From CAYWRZ01 sp964460845 (GTDB lineage: Bacteria > Bacteroidota > Bacteroidia > Flavobacteriales_D > UBA2798), in contig CAYWRZ010000004.1 in assembly GCA_964460845.1 (NCBI GenBank), positions 124,001 to 188,000 of the forward strand: 64,000 nt of DNA, given 5' to 3'. The translations under genes were made by a program, and so were the position numbers. Under the pieces are notes generated by a model that was given only the letters and a program-made list of their open reading frames with translations, did no database searches and was not told the DNA's origin. Of this stretch, positions 51,571 to 60,595 are shown piece by piece (positions within the stretch are counted from its first letter, which is position 1; each line of letters opens with the position of its first letter).

Positions 51571-52458
51571 GTGCAACAGACATATACGGCAGGAAGTAAA
51601 ATAAGCTTCGCGCTTCGTATAAGGGAGTACGTTCTTCTCACTAAGTTTCGTCTTTCTTTTGTGGTGATGGTTTCGGCCGTTACGGGTTTCCTGATGGCTC
51701 CGGGTTTCGTTCTGGGCGATTTTTTGCTGATGATAGCCGGTGGTTTTTTGGTTACGGGATCCTCTAACGGATTGAATCAGGTTATCGAGAGGGAATACGA
51801 CAAGCTGATGCAGCGCACGCAGAATCGTCCGCTCGTAAAAGGAACGCTCAGTGTGACCGAGGCGTTGATTGTGTCGATGCTGCTGGGTGTGGTGGGGCTG
51901 TATTGTCTTTACCTGCTCAACACCCTGAGTTTTGTGCTGGGCTTTTTGGCCTTGTTTTTATACGTAGCGGTTTATACGCCTTTGAAGCGCATATCGCCCT
52001 GGGCGGTATTTGTGGGGGCTATTCCCGGCGCCATCCCCCCTATGTTGGGTTATGTGGCGGCTACCGGGCATTTCGGGCTGGTACCCGGAGTGTTGTTTTT
52101 TGTGCAGTTTATGTGGCAGTTTCCCCATTTTTGGGCCATTGCCTGGGTGCTCGACGACGATTACCGTCGCGGAGGCTACCGTTTGCTCCCCTCGCGTGGG
52201 GGGCGCGACCGTTCCAGCAGCCTACAGATACTTTTTTACAGCGCGGCTATGGTAGTGACCAGCGCATCGCTTTGGGTCATGAACCTTGCCGGTCTTTGGT
52301 CGATGGTATTTTGCATGGTACTGGGCTTTTTGTTTTACCGTTATGCCTTGCGACTGCATTACAGTCAGGATATAAAAGATGCACGCAGACTCATGTTTGC
52401 CTCTTTCATCTACCTGCCTCTGGTGCAGATAGCGTATGTACTTGATAAGATTGTATAA
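51571..52458 (+). CDS. ctaB: Protoheme IX farnesyltransferase
   Basis: Makes heme O from heme B for the terminal oxidase. 295 residues from GTG 51571; an upstream start at 51466 is possible but the extra sequence crosses the promoter box. Eight to nine hydrophobic helices, with the prenyltransferase signature NGLNQVIEREYDKLMQRTQN near residue 60 and the second Asp motif AWVLDDDYRRGGYR. Matches the CtaB family. The stop lies 2 bases before the first subunit-III gene. Confidence 0.93.
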   Translation: MQQTYTAGSKISFALRIREYVLLTKFRLSFVVMVSAVTGFLMAPGFVLGDFLLMIAGGFLVTGSSNGLNQVIEREYDKLMQRTQNRPLVKGTLSVTEALIVSMLLGVVGLYCLYLLNTLSFVLGFLALFLYVAVYTPLKRISPWAVFVGAIPGAIPPMLGYVAATGHFGLVPGVLFFVQFMWQFPHFWAIAWVLDDDYRRGGYRLLPSRGGRDRSSSLQILFYSAAMVVTSASLWVMNLAGLWSMVFCMVLGFLFYRYALRLHYSQDIKDARRLMFASFIYLPLVQIAYVLDKIV

Positions 52459-52460
52459 AA

Positions 52461-53216
52461 GTGGAAGAATCAACAACAAGCTTGCAGCCCGAGCGCGAAG
52501 AGAGACGGATTAAAGCCAAAGCTTCGGTAAACCTGCTGTGGATAGGCATCATCAGCATTGTGATGTTTTTCGCGGGGCTTACGAGCGCTTATATCGTATC
52601 TAAAGGCGGCAATTTTTGGGTGAATTTGGATCTGCCCCAGGCTTTTTGGATCAGCACGGGAGTCATTCTGCTCAGCAGCTTTACCCTCAACATGGCGCTT
52701 ACCGTTATCCGTAAGGATCGCCGCAAAGTAGCGACCCTGTGGATTGTACTGACCTTTATTCTCGGTATCGCTTTCAGCGTGTTGCAATGGCAGGGTTGGA
52801 AAGAAATGATTCGCAAGGGGAACTACCTTGTAGGGCCGGTAATGCAGACAGGCACCGACCGCTTTTTTCTGGAAGGAGAGTACGGGCGCGATTTTACCCT
52901 TACGTTTGCCGGAGAAGAGCTTAATTACGAGGACGGACGCTTGTTTTTCCCCGACGGGAAAGAGCTTAACAATGCGCAGTATGTAAACCTGCTGAACCAG
53001 TATAACACGGCCAGCTCGTACATTTACATTCTTACTGCGGCGCACCTGTTGCACCTGCTCGGCGGATTGCTATACCTGCTCGGCGTGGTGGTGCTTGCGT
53101 TGCGTCGAAAGTTCCATTCCGACAATTATTTGAAAATAAAACTCATATCCATATACTGGCATTTTTTGGGCGGCTTATGGGTATTTTTGTTCTTGTTTTT
53201 ACAATTTATTCATTAA
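52461..53216 (+). CDS. Heme-copper oxidase subunit III (first)
   Basis: 251 residues, GTG start 2 bases after ctaB. Seven-helix-type subunit III pattern: MFFAGLTSAYIVSKGG, VTTALTVIR-like ALTVIRKDRRKV, FLHLLGGLLYLLGVVVL, WHFLGGLWVFLFLFLQFIH. Membrane helices alternate with short loops, with a longer polar stretch near 140-170. It pairs with a second subunit-III gene directly downstream. Catalytic subunits I and II are not in the window. Confidence 0.88.
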   Translation: MEESTTSLQPEREERRIKAKASVNLLWIGIISIVMFFAGLTSAYIVSKGGNFWVNLDLPQAFWISTGVILLSSFTLNMALTVIRKDRRKVATLWIVLTFILGIAFSVLQWQGWKEMIRKGNYLVGPVMQTGTDRFFLEGEYGRDFTLTFAGEELNYEDGRLFFPDGKELNNAQYVNLLNQYNTASSYIYILTAAHLLHLLGGLLYLLGVVVLALRRKFHSDNYLKIKLISIYWHFLGGLWVFLFLFLQFIH

Positions 53217-53240
53217 ACTTGCAGCAAATTCCCACATCTT

Positions 53241-54011
53241 ATGGCAGGACACGCTTCAAAATCAGTGGATACCGCGACTACATGGGGCGGTAAAGAATCG
53301 CCTTTTAAGGTCAGCTATGGAAAAATGATGATGTGGTTTTTCCTGGTTTCTGACGCGCTTACTTTTGGCGGTCTGCTTACGGCATACGGTTTTGCCCGTC
53401 ATGCCTATGTGGGCGAGTGGCCTACCAGTGAGCAGGTATTTACGCACTTCCCTTTTACACACGCACATTTGCCGCTTCTTTATGTGGCGCTGATGACCTT
53501 TATTCTTATCGTATCGTCGGTAACGATGGTGCTGGCGGTAGAGGCCGGTCACCGGATGGATAAAAAAGGTGTAATCAAGTGGTTGGGACTCACGGTGTTG
53601 GGAGGGGCCATATTCCTTGGCTCACAAGCTTGGGAATGGGCTACTTTTATTGCCGGTCCCGACGGAAACTTTTGGAATTTCGGCTCTGGCGGAGACAACG
53701 CCACGCTTTGGTATAATTCGTTTGCGCCCATGCGTGATGCGGCCGGAGAGCTGGTAAGAGATGCGCATGGATACGTGGTATTGGGCGCCGAAGGGCCTCA
53801 GCAGTATGGCATGCTGTTTTTCTTTATCACCGGGTTTCACGGGTTTCACGTATTTACCGGCGTGGTGATCAATGTCGTAGTGCTGATACAGGTTATACAA
53901 GGCGTGTATCACAGACGCGGCCACTACGAAATGGTCGAAAAAGCCGGGTTGTACTGGCACTTTGTAGATTTGGTGTGGGTATTTGTATTTACCTTCTTCT
54001 ACCTGCTTTGA
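53241..54011 (+). CDS. Heme-copper oxidase subunit III (second)
   Basis: 256 residues. KMMMWFFLVSDALTFGGLLT, YVALMTFILIVSSVTMVLA, WEWATFI, FFITGFHGFHVFTGVVINVV, and WHFVDLVWVFVFTFFYLL carry the His/Trp signatures of subunit III (the GFHGFHV and WHFVDLVWV motifs). More classical than the first copy. Twenty-four bases separate the two genes. Confidence 0.92.
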   Translation: MAGHASKSVDTATTWGGKESPFKVSYGKMMMWFFLVSDALTFGGLLTAYGFARHAYVGEWPTSEQVFTHFPFTHAHLPLLYVALMTFILIVSSVTMVLAVEAGHRMDKKGVIKWLGLTVLGGAIFLGSQAWEWATFIAGPDGNFWNFGSGGDNATLWYNSFAPMRDAAGELVRDAHGYVVLGAEGPQQYGMLFFFITGFHGFHVFTGVVINVVVLIQVIQGVYHRRGHYEMVEKAGLYWHFVDLVWVFVFTFFYLL

Positions 54012-54053
54012 TTAAAAAACCGATTCGGAAAAAACGCTATATAAGTTAGTACC

Positions 54054-54434
54054 ATGGAAAGAGACGACATTATAGAATACTCCCGCTTTACGCACCATTC
54101 AGAAGAAGAGGGCAAAAAAATCCGTCGCAAAATATGGGTGGTGACCTTATTGCTTTCGGTGATTACCGCCGTAGAAGTGCTTATCGGCGTATTTTTCCCG
54201 AAAGAGTATGTGGGTGAAGATTCTTTTGCCTGGGCATCGATTAAGTATTTTTACATTATCCTTACTGTGGTGAAAGCCGCTTACATCGTGATGGTGTTTA
54301 TGCACCTCGGCGATGAGAAAAAAGGACTCAAATGGGTGGTACTTGCCCCTTATATTCTGTTTATTCTGTATCTCCTTTTCATCTGTCTTACCGAAGCCGG
54401 GTATCTTAAAAACGTGTGGGAAACGCTTCAGTAA
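54054..54434 (+). CDS. Cytochrome c oxidase subunit IV-type protein
   Basis: 126 residues: an acidic N-terminus, WVVTLLLSVITAVEVLIGVF, a second helix KYFYIILTVVKAAYIVMVFM followed by HLGDEKKG, and a third helix LAPYILFILYLLFICLTEAG. This three-helix layout matches the prokaryotic subunit IV (COX4-type) proteins in Bacteroidota oxidase operons. Confidence 0.85.
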   Translation: MERDDIIEYSRFTHHSEEEGKKIRRKIWVVTLLLSVITAVEVLIGVFFPKEYVGEDSFAWASIKYFYIILTVVKAAYIVMVFMHLGDEKKGLKWVVLAPYILFILYLLFICLTEAGYLKNVWETLQ

Positions 54435-54440
54435 AGTGCG

Positions 54441-55094
54441 ATGAAAGGCAGAACCATAAAGAGAATTATACTTTTACTGGTCGTTTTTTTTCTGCCATTC
54501 AGCTTTCTGTATTTTTTTTCGCTCGGTAAGCATAGCTTCGGCACATTACCTTATTACGGAAAAGAGGGTCCCAACGGGCGCCCTTTTTCTTTTCCCGACT
54601 TTCAATTTTACGACGCTCAGGGCAAAGAGCTGACGCAAAAAGATTTTGCCGGTAAGATACTTCTCGTTTTTCCACTTGAATCTACTTGCCCGCATCGCTG
54701 TGATATAGCCGTGCTGCCTTTTAGGCTGGTGGTGTACAAAGAGCTTCTTGCCAATAAAAAATTTAACGATGTGCTCGTACTTACCGAGCTGCTCGATACG
54801 CTTCAGGGCGGACCAGCCCTGATGGCCGAAAAGTTAGACGTGGATCCTTCCCGCTGGATATTCTATACTACGCCGCACAATCCTTTTTGGGACGTAGAGA
54901 TGAACGGACACCTGCTTACCGAACCGGATAAGGACAACCCCGACCGCCCCTTTTTCAGGCGGAGCATCATGCTGATAGATACCCTGTTCTCGCCTCGTGG
55001 CTTTTACGATGGCTCACAGGCCGGAGACATGAGACGTATCATGGAAGAAGTGAGGTTGCTGAAAAAAGAATATGATGTCAATAAAAAGAAATAA
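54441..55094 (+). CDS. SCO1/SenC-like protein without the conserved metal His
   Basis: 217 residues, N-terminal membrane helix (RIILLLVVFFLPFSFLYFF). The thioredoxin-like domain has the CxxxC motif (Cys83 and Cys87 in ESTCPHRCDIA), but the position of the SCO copper-binding His (seen as LHSE in the next gene) holds Arg in PFFRRSIMLID. Copper delivery is therefore uncertain; a redox or chaperone role is possible. The 3' end overlaps the following SCO gene by 20 bases. Confidence 0.82.
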   Translation: MKGRTIKRIILLLVVFFLPFSFLYFFSLGKHSFGTLPYYGKEGPNGRPFSFPDFQFYDAQGKELTQKDFAGKILLVFPLESTCPHRCDIAVLPFRLVVYKELLANKKFNDVLVLTELLDTLQGGPALMAEKLDVDPSRWIFYTTPHNPFWDVEMNGHLLTEPDKDNPDRPFFRRSIMLIDTLFSPRGFYDGSQAGDMRRIMEEVRLLKKEYDVNKKK

Positions 55095-55716
55095 AGGACG
55101 GGGACTTTTCTTTGTACTCGCCCTGCTGTTGGTTGCAGCTTGTCAGGATAAGCCGAAGCACCTTCTCCCTTTTTACGGGCCGCGAACCGTAAACCCCGCC
55201 AATACCTCCGATACGCTTTACCACACCGTGCCCGATTTTCGTTTCGTAAATCAGGACGGAAAAACCGTTACACAGGAAGATTTCAAAGGCAAAATTTACA
55301 TCGCTAATTTTTTCTTCACCTCCTGTCCGACGATTTGCCCCAAAATGATGACCCAGCTTAAGCGTTTTCGCTCGCTGCTCAAAGACGATGAGGTGCGTAT
55401 TCTCTCCCATACTGTCGATCCGAAGCGCGATTCGGTCGAAACCCTTAAAGCCTACGCCGATAAAAACGCGATAGATACCCGTACCTGGGATTTGGTCACG
55501 GGTAATCAACAGGTTATTTATGAGCACGGTATGGAAGGCTATTTCCTCAGTGCCGGCGAAGATGCGCAGGCCGAAGGCGGATTTTTGCATTCCGAAATAC
55601 TTATACTGGTCGATCCCGACGGCCGGCTACGTGGGCTTTACGAAGGAACCGTAACCGAAGAAGTGGATAGGTTGCTGAAAGACGTGGAATTGTTAAAGAA
55701 AGAATATGGAAAATAA
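55075..55716 (+). CDS. SCO1/SenC copper chaperone lipoprotein
   Basis: 213 residues from ATG 55075 (ATG 55072 also possible). Lipobox LLLVAAC makes a lipid-anchored Cys23. Thioredoxin-like domain with CxxxC (Cys84, Cys88 in FTSCPTICPKMM) and the third copper ligand His172 in GGFLHSEILILVD. These residues and the setting mark a standard assembly factor for the CuA site of the oxidase. Starts inside the preceding SCO-like gene. Confidence 0.92.
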   Translation: MSIKRNKGRGLFFVLALLLVAACQDKPKHLLPFYGPRTVNPANTSDTLYHTVPDFRFVNQDGKTVTQEDFKGKIYIANFFFTSCPTICPKMMTQLKRFRSLLKDDEVRILSHTVDPKRDSVETLKAYADKNAIDTRTWDLVTGNQQVIYEHGMEGYFLSAGEDAQAEGGFLHSEILILVDPDGRLRGLYEGTVTEEVDRLLKDVELLKKEYGK

Positions 55717-56266
55717 CAGGCCTGTGGGTAATCCCAATACAACGGTGTCTGTCGATTACGAGAAGAAGTACCGCAAGCTGATTATTGCGCTTTCTATCGT
55801 TATTCCTTTGGCAGTTGCCTTGTTGTTCGGGATTAAAATCAAGGGATTTGACACCGGTTTTCTGCCTCCCATTTATGCCACTATCAACGGAATTACGGCG
55901 CTGTTGCTCTTGCTGGCCGTAGTGGCTATCAAAAACGGCAAACGCCGTCTGCACGAAAGTCTGATGAAAACCTGCGTACTGCTCTCTTCCCTGTTTTTGG
56001 TGCTGTACGTCATTTACCACATTACCAGCGACTCTACTCCTTTTGGAGGCGAGGGGTTTATTCGCGCGGTGTATTTCTTCATTCTGATCTCTCATATTCT
56101 GCTGTCGGTCGTGATCATTCCTTTTGTGCTGTTTACTTATGTAAAAGCCTGGAGTGGGAAATTCACGGAGCACCGTAAGCTGGCCCGAATTACCTTTCCG
56201 CTGTGGTTTTACGTGGCCCTGAGCGGAGTAGTGGTGTATCTTATGATTTCGCCGTATTATTCTTGA
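55706..56266 (+). CDS. DUF420-family membrane protein
   Basis: 186 residues, four to five helices (LIIALSIVIPLAVALLFGI, INGITALLLLLAVVAI, FLVLYVIYHITSDSTPFGGE, ISHILLSVVIIPFVLFTYV, WFYVALSGVVVYLMI). The GGEGFIRAVYFFILISH and LARITFPLWFYVALSG stretches match DUF420, common in cytochrome-oxidase operons. Function unproven. Starts 11 bases before the end of the preceding gene. Confidence 0.88.
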   Translation: MENNRPVGNPNTTVSVDYEKKYRKLIIALSIVIPLAVALLFGIKIKGFDTGFLPPIYATINGITALLLLLAVVAIKNGKRRLHESLMKTCVLLSSLFLVLYVIYHITSDSTPFGGEGFIRAVYFFILISHILLSVVIIPFVLFTYVKAWSGKFTEHRKLARITFPLWFYVALSGVVVYLMISPYYS

Positions 56267-56294
56267 AAAAAGCATAAAGAAGCAAGGTTTACCT

Positions 56295-56302
56295 TACCTT
56301 TG
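56295..56302 (+). promoter_or_regulatory. Promoter -7 box of the 88-residue protein
   Basis: TACCTTTG, full match, but it ends only 4 bases before the ATG at 56307, so the transcript would be leaderless. Confidence 0.35.
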
Positions 56303-56306
56303 TGAC

Positions 56307-56573
56307 ATGAAAAAAGCAAAAGTTCTTATCAGTTGCTGTGCGGTGCTCGTCTTTTTTCTCCTTTCGGCCGTAGCAGATGCACAATGCGCCATGTGTAAGG
56401 CGGTAGCCGAATCGGGCTCGGAGCAGGACGGAATGCGTTCGGTAGGTGAGCAGCTCAATACCGGCATCCTCTACCTGATGATCATCCCTTATATCATTTT
56501 CTTTTTCCTGTTTCGCAAAAGAGTAGTTCGTTTTTTCCGTGAAATGAACGGGCTGTACCGCCGCGAAACCTGA
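56307..56573 (+). CDS. Small exported protein with a CAMC motif and a C-terminal membrane helix
   Basis: 88 residues: signal peptide ending DAQ, then CAMCKAVAESGSEQDG (CxxC just after the cleavage site) and a helix LNTGILYLMIIPYIIFFFLF with a basic tail. The CxxC suggests a redox or metal role linked to the oxidase genes. No family recognised with certainty. Confidence 0.75.
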   Translation: MKKAKVLISCCAVLVFFLLSAVADAQCAMCKAVAESGSEQDGMRSVGEQLNTGILYLMIIPYIIFFFLFRKRVVRFFREMNGLYRRET

Positions 56574-56612
56574 GATTTTCCCTCCCGATTTCCGAATCAC
56601 AAAGCAATACCT

Positions 56613-56620
56613 TATTTTTG
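56613..56620 (+). promoter_or_regulatory. Promoter -7 box of the metH riboswitch transcript
   Basis: TATTTTTG, full match, about 20 bases before the first base of the riboswitch P1 stem. Confidence 0.6.
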
Positions 56621-56639
56621 TGCCGGTTCTTTCCCAGCA

Positions 56640-56768
56640 ACTTATCCAGAAAGGCGGAGGGACTGTGCCCTGTGATGCCTTGGCAACCCTGTCTCCGGAA
56701 TAATTTCCGGTATGGCAGAAGGTGCCAATTCCTGTCTGTATCCCTTCGGGGACACGGAAAAGATAAGT
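56640..56768 (+). promoter_or_regulatory. SAM-I (S-box) riboswitch
   Basis: The core sequences CTTATCCAGAAAGGCGGAGG, GTGATGCCTTGGCAACC and GGTGCCAATTCCTGTC are those of the SAM-I aptamer. P1 is ACTTATC (56640-56646) with GATAAGT (56762-56768). SAM binding would stabilise P1 and shut off the following methionine synthase gene. Confidence 0.92.
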
Positions 56769-56811
56769 CGGAGACGATAACAAAACAAGGCATTTTACAC
56801 GCATACTTTTG

Positions 56812-56845
56812 AAATCTCTTCCGGCTTCGGGAGAGATTTTTTTTT
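56812..56845 (+). terminator. Riboswitch-controlled terminator of metH
   Basis: AAATCTCTTCCG (56812-56823) pairs with CGGGAGAGATTT (56828-56839), loop GCTT, followed by T (total run of nine). It competes with an antiterminator formed by CGGAAAAGAT (56755-56764) with ATCTCTTCCG (56814-56823), nine of ten positions paired. Confidence 0.88.
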
Positions 56846-56866
56846 GATACCTGTCAAAACGTTTGT

Positions 56867-59800
56867 ATGCCTGATATTCGCAAACTGCTTACCCAACGTG
56901 TACTGGTGATCGACGGTGCTATGGGCACCATGATCCAACGTCATAAGCTCGAAGAAGAAGATTTTCGTGGCGAACGCTTCGCCGATCATACCCATCCGCT
57001 TAAAGGAAATAACGATCTGCTTTCGCTGACAAGGCCCGAAATTATTCGTGAAATTCATCGCCAGTATTTCGAAGCCGGAGCCGACATCGTAGAAACCAAT
57101 ACCTTTAGCGGAACCCGCATCGCCCAAGCCGATTATGCGCTTGAAGAGGCCGTGTACGACATCAATTTTTATTCGGCCCGCCTGGCTTGCGAAGCCCGCG
57201 AGCTGTTTTACACCGCACATCCCGGCATAGCAGCGACACGTCCGCGTTTTGTAGCCGGAGCCATCGGCCCTACTAACCGTACTGCTTCTCTTTCGCCCGA
57301 TGTGAACGATCCCGGCTTCAGGGCCATCACGTTTGACCAATTGGCCGATGCCTATTCAGAACAGGCCGGGGCGCTCATCGACGGAGGTGTCGATCTGCTG
57401 CTGGTCGAAACAATATTCGATACCCTCAATGCCAAAGCCGCGCTTTTTGCCCTGCAACGTGTATTTGAAGAAAAAGGAATAAGCCTGCCCGTAATGATTT
57501 CGGGAACCATTACCGATGCCAGCGGACGCACGCTTTCTGGGCAAACGGTCGAAGCGTTTCTTAATTCGGTAGCGCATATTGATCTGCTCAGCGTAGGACT
57601 CAACTGCGCTTTGGGCGCCAAAGACATGCGTCCGTACTTAGAAGAGCTTTCCCAAAAATCTCCTTTTTTCCTGAGCGCTTATCCCAATGCCGGATTACCT
57701 AATCAGTTTGGCGAATACGACGAAACGCCCGATGAGATGGCCTGTACCATTCACGATTTTTTAGAAAGCGGATTTCTGAATATCGTAGGTGGTTGCTGCG
57801 GTACCACCCCCGATCACATTCTTCATATCGCACAGCATGCCGAAAAGGCAACACCGCGTAAGCTGCCCGAAATTGAACCTTATTTGCGCCTCAGCGGACT
57901 CGAAGCGCTTACCCTGCGTCCCGAAAGCAATTTCATGAACGTGGGCGAACGTACCAACGTAACCGGTTCCCGCAAATTTGCAAGGCTTATTGTCGAAGGC
58001 AATTACGACGAAGCCCTGTCGGTGGCGCGCGAACAGGTAGAAGGAGGAGCGCAGGTGATCGACATCAACATGGACGAAGGAATGCTCGATGCGGTCGAAG
58101 CCATGACCCGTTTTCTCAATCTGCTGGCCGCCGAACCTGATATTTCGAGAGTGCCGGTCATGATAGACTCATCCAAGTTTCATGTGCTCGAAGCTGGATT
58201 GAAATGTATTCAGGGAAAAGGTATTGTCAATTCCATTTCACTCAAAGAGGGTGAAGAAAATTTTATTGCGCAGGCCCGCCTTATAAAACGTTACGGAGCA
58301 GCCATGATAGTGATGGCGTTCGACGAAGACGGACAGGCCGATACCCTGGCGCGCCGTATCGAAATATGCGGCCGTGCTTACCGTGTTTTGGTAGAAAAAG
58401 TCAATTTCCCTCCGCAGGATATAATTTTTGATCCCAACATTTTCCCTGTGGCTACCGGTATGGAAGAGCATCGCCGTAATGCCCTCGATTTTTTTGACGC
58501 CACACGCTGGATAAAAGAAAACCTTCCGCTGGCAAAAGTGAGCGGTGGCGTAAGCAACGTTTCCTTTTCCTTTCGTGGTAACGACGTGGTGCGCGAAGCC
58601 ATTCATTCCGCTTTCCTTTACCATGCCGTGCGTGTAGGAATGGATATGGGCATTGTGAATCCTTCGCAGTTGCAAATTTACGACGAGATACCCCGCGAGC
58701 TGCTTACACTTGTCGAAGACGTACTGCTCGATCGCCGCGACGATGCAACCGAACGCCTGATTACCCATGCCGAGCAGCTTCGCGGAAGTGTGGGGCAGAA
58801 AAAAGAAAAAGACGAAGAATGGCGTAAAGGTACTGTCGAAGAACGTTTGGCTCATGCGCTTGTAAAAGGGATTGTGGACTATATCGAACAGGATACCGAA
58901 GAGGCGCGATTGAAATACGATCAGCCTATCAAAGTGATCGAAGGCCCGCTTATGGACGGAATGAACGTGGTAGGTGATTTGTTTGGTGCGGGTAAAATGT
59001 TTTTACCTCAGGTGGTGAAAAGCGCCCGGGTGATGAAACGTTCGGTGGCTTATCTGCAGCCCTTTATTGAAGCGCGTAAAGATCAGAAATCGCGTGCGGC
59101 AGGTAAAATTCTGCTGGCTACCGTAAAAGGCGATGTGCACGATATCGGTAAAAATATTGTGGCGGTAGTATTGAGCTGCAACAACTACGAAGTAATCGAC
59201 ATGGGGGTAATGGTGCCGGCCGAGAAAATCCTCGAAACCGCCCGTCGTGAAAATGCCGATATTATCGGCCTCAGCGGATTGATTACACCCTCGCTCGACG
59301 AGATGGTACACGTGGCCCGTGAAATGGAGCGCTCGCACTTCGATATTCCCTTGCTTATCGGTGGAGCCACCACTTCCAAAGTACATACTGCGGTAAAAAT
59401 AGAACCCAGCTACCTGCGTTCGCAAGCGATACACGTACTTGATGCTTCTCGTTCGGTACCGGTAGTAGGTAGTTTGCTCGGTACGCAGAAAACCGAATTT
59501 ATCGCTTCCCTGAAAACCGAATACGAAAAGTTGCGCGAACACCATAGCCGTCATCGCAGCACCAAAGCTTACGTATCGCTCGAAGAGGCGCGACAAAATA
59601 AATATCCCGTGCAGTGGAAATCCGAAGATCTTACGGCTCCTGCCTTTACCGGAGTAAAACATTTCCGCGATTTTCCGCTCGAAAAGCTGGTGCCGTATAT
59701 CGACTGGACTCCCTTTTTCCAAACCTGGGAGCTGGCCGGTCGTTTCCCCAAAATCCTTACCGATGAGGTGGTAGGCGAAGAAGCGACCCGTCTTTACCGC

Positions 59801-60547
59801 GATGCGCAGGCTTTGCTGGAGCGGGTGGTAAGCGAACGTTGGATCCGTGCACATGCGGCAATAGGTATCTGGCCTGCAAATACCGTCAATCATGACGATA
59901 TTGAAATTTACGCCGGAGAATCGCGTGATGAAATACTTACCGTAGCACATCAGCTTCGTCAGCAGGCCAAAAAAGCGAAGGGCGCTTACAACCTTTGTTT
60001 GGCCGATTTTATTGCTCCCAAAGAAAGCGGATTGCACGATCATATCGGCGGCTTTGTGGTAACCGCCGGAGAAGGCATAGAGCCCTGGCTCGAAAAATTT
60101 GCTGCCGAGCACGACGACTACCACAGCATCATGCTGAAAGCCTTGGCCGACCGTTTTGCAGAAGCCTTTGCCGAATACATGCACGCGCGTGTACGCCGCG
60201 AATACTGGGGCTATGCGGCGGTCGAAAACCTGGATAACGAAGCGCTGATCAGGGAAGAATATCGCGGCATACGTCCCGCGCCGGGTTATCCGGCATGCCC
60301 CGACCACACGGTGAAGCCCGCCCTGTTCGAATTGCTTCAGGCTACCGAACATACCGGTGTAACCCTGACCGAAAGCCTGGCCATGTATCCGGCAGCTTCG
60401 GTATGTGGCTGGTATTTTGCACACCCCGAAAGCCGTTATTTCGGTCTTGGGCAGGTGCAGAAAGATCAGGTAGAAGATTTGTCGCTGCGCCGAAAACAGG
60501 CCGTAGAAAATACCGAACGTAGCCTGAGCTCAATATTGGCGTATTAA
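56867..60547 (+). CDS. metH: Cobalamin-dependent methionine synthase
   Basis: Transfers the methyl group of methyl-tetrahydrofolate to homocysteine through cobalamin. 1226 residues, full length. Domain order: homocysteine-binding (1-330; Zn Cys in GLNCALG and VGGCCGTTPDH), folate-binding (about 350-610; NVGERTNVTGSRKFA), cobalamin-cap and B12 domain (about 640-880; GDVHDIGKNIVAVVL with the axial His), and activation domain (about 890-1226; YWGYAAVENLDNEAL, KYYGL-like SRYFGLGQVQKDQ). Controlled by the SAM-I riboswitch directly upstream. Confidence 0.97.
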   Translation: MPDIRKLLTQRVLVIDGAMGTMIQRHKLEEEDFRGERFADHTHPLKGNNDLLSLTRPEIIREIHRQYFEAGADIVETNTFSGTRIAQADYALEEAVYDINFYSARLACEARELFYTAHPGIAATRPRFVAGAIGPTNRTASLSPDVNDPGFRAITFDQLADAYSEQAGALIDGGVDLLLVETIFDTLNAKAALFALQRVFEEKGISLPVMISGTITDASGRTLSGQTVEAFLNSVAHIDLLSVGLNCALGAKDMRPYLEELSQKSPFFLSAYPNAGLPNQFGEYDETPDEMACTIHDFLESGFLNIVGGCCGTTPDHILHIAQHAEKATPRKLPEIEPYLRLSGLEALTLRPESNFMNVGERTNVTGSRKFARLIVEGNYDEALSVAREQVEGGAQVIDINMDEGMLDAVEAMTRFLNLLAAEPDISRVPVMIDSSKFHVLEAGLKCIQGKGIVNSISLKEGEENFIAQARLIKRYGAAMIVMAFDEDGQADTLARRIEICGRAYRVLVEKVNFPPQDIIFDPNIFPVATGMEEHRRNALDFFDATRWIKENLPLAKVSGGVSNVSFSFRGNDVVREAIHSAFLYHAVRVGMDMGIVNPSQLQIYDEIPRELLTLVEDVLLDRRDDATERLITHAEQLRGSVGQKKEKDEEWRKGTVEERLAHALVKGIVDYIEQDTEEARLKYDQPIKVIEGPLMDGMNVVGDLFGAGKMFLPQVVKSARVMKRSVAYLQPFIEARKDQKSRAAGKILLATVKGDVHDIGKNIVAVVLSCNNYEVIDMGVMVPAEKILETARRENADIIGLSGLITPSLDEMVHVAREMERSHFDIPLLIGGATTSKVHTAVKIEPSYLRSQAIHVLDASRSVPVVGSLLGTQKTEFIASLKTEYEKLREHHSRHRSTKAYVSLEEARQNKYPVQWKSEDLTAPAFTGVKHFRDFPLEKLVPYIDWTPFFQTWELAGRFPKILTDEVVGEEATRLYRDAQALLERVVSERWIRAHAAIGIWPANTVNHDDIEIYAGESRDEILTVAHQLRQQAKKAKGAYNLCLADFIAPKESGLHDHIGGFVVTAGEGIEPWLEKFAAEHDDYHSIMLKALADRFAEAFAEYMHARVRREYWGYAAVENLDNEALIREEYRGIRPAPGYPACPDHTVKPALFELLQATEHTGVTLTESLAMYPAASVCGWYFAHPESRYFGLGQVQKDQVEDLSLRRKQAVENTERSLSSILAY

Positions 60548-60595
60548 CTCTTTCATGATTGTTTTACGCTCATTATTAGTCTTTTAAATAAATTG

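Noticed and set aside
56618..56812. 64-codon frame across the region before metH
   Set aside because: The same bases form the SAM-I riboswitch aptamer; the frame is by chance.
59003..60424. Long minus-strand open frame (473 codons) opposite metH
   Set aside because: Opposite a full-length conserved MetH; no domain or start signal; shadow frame.
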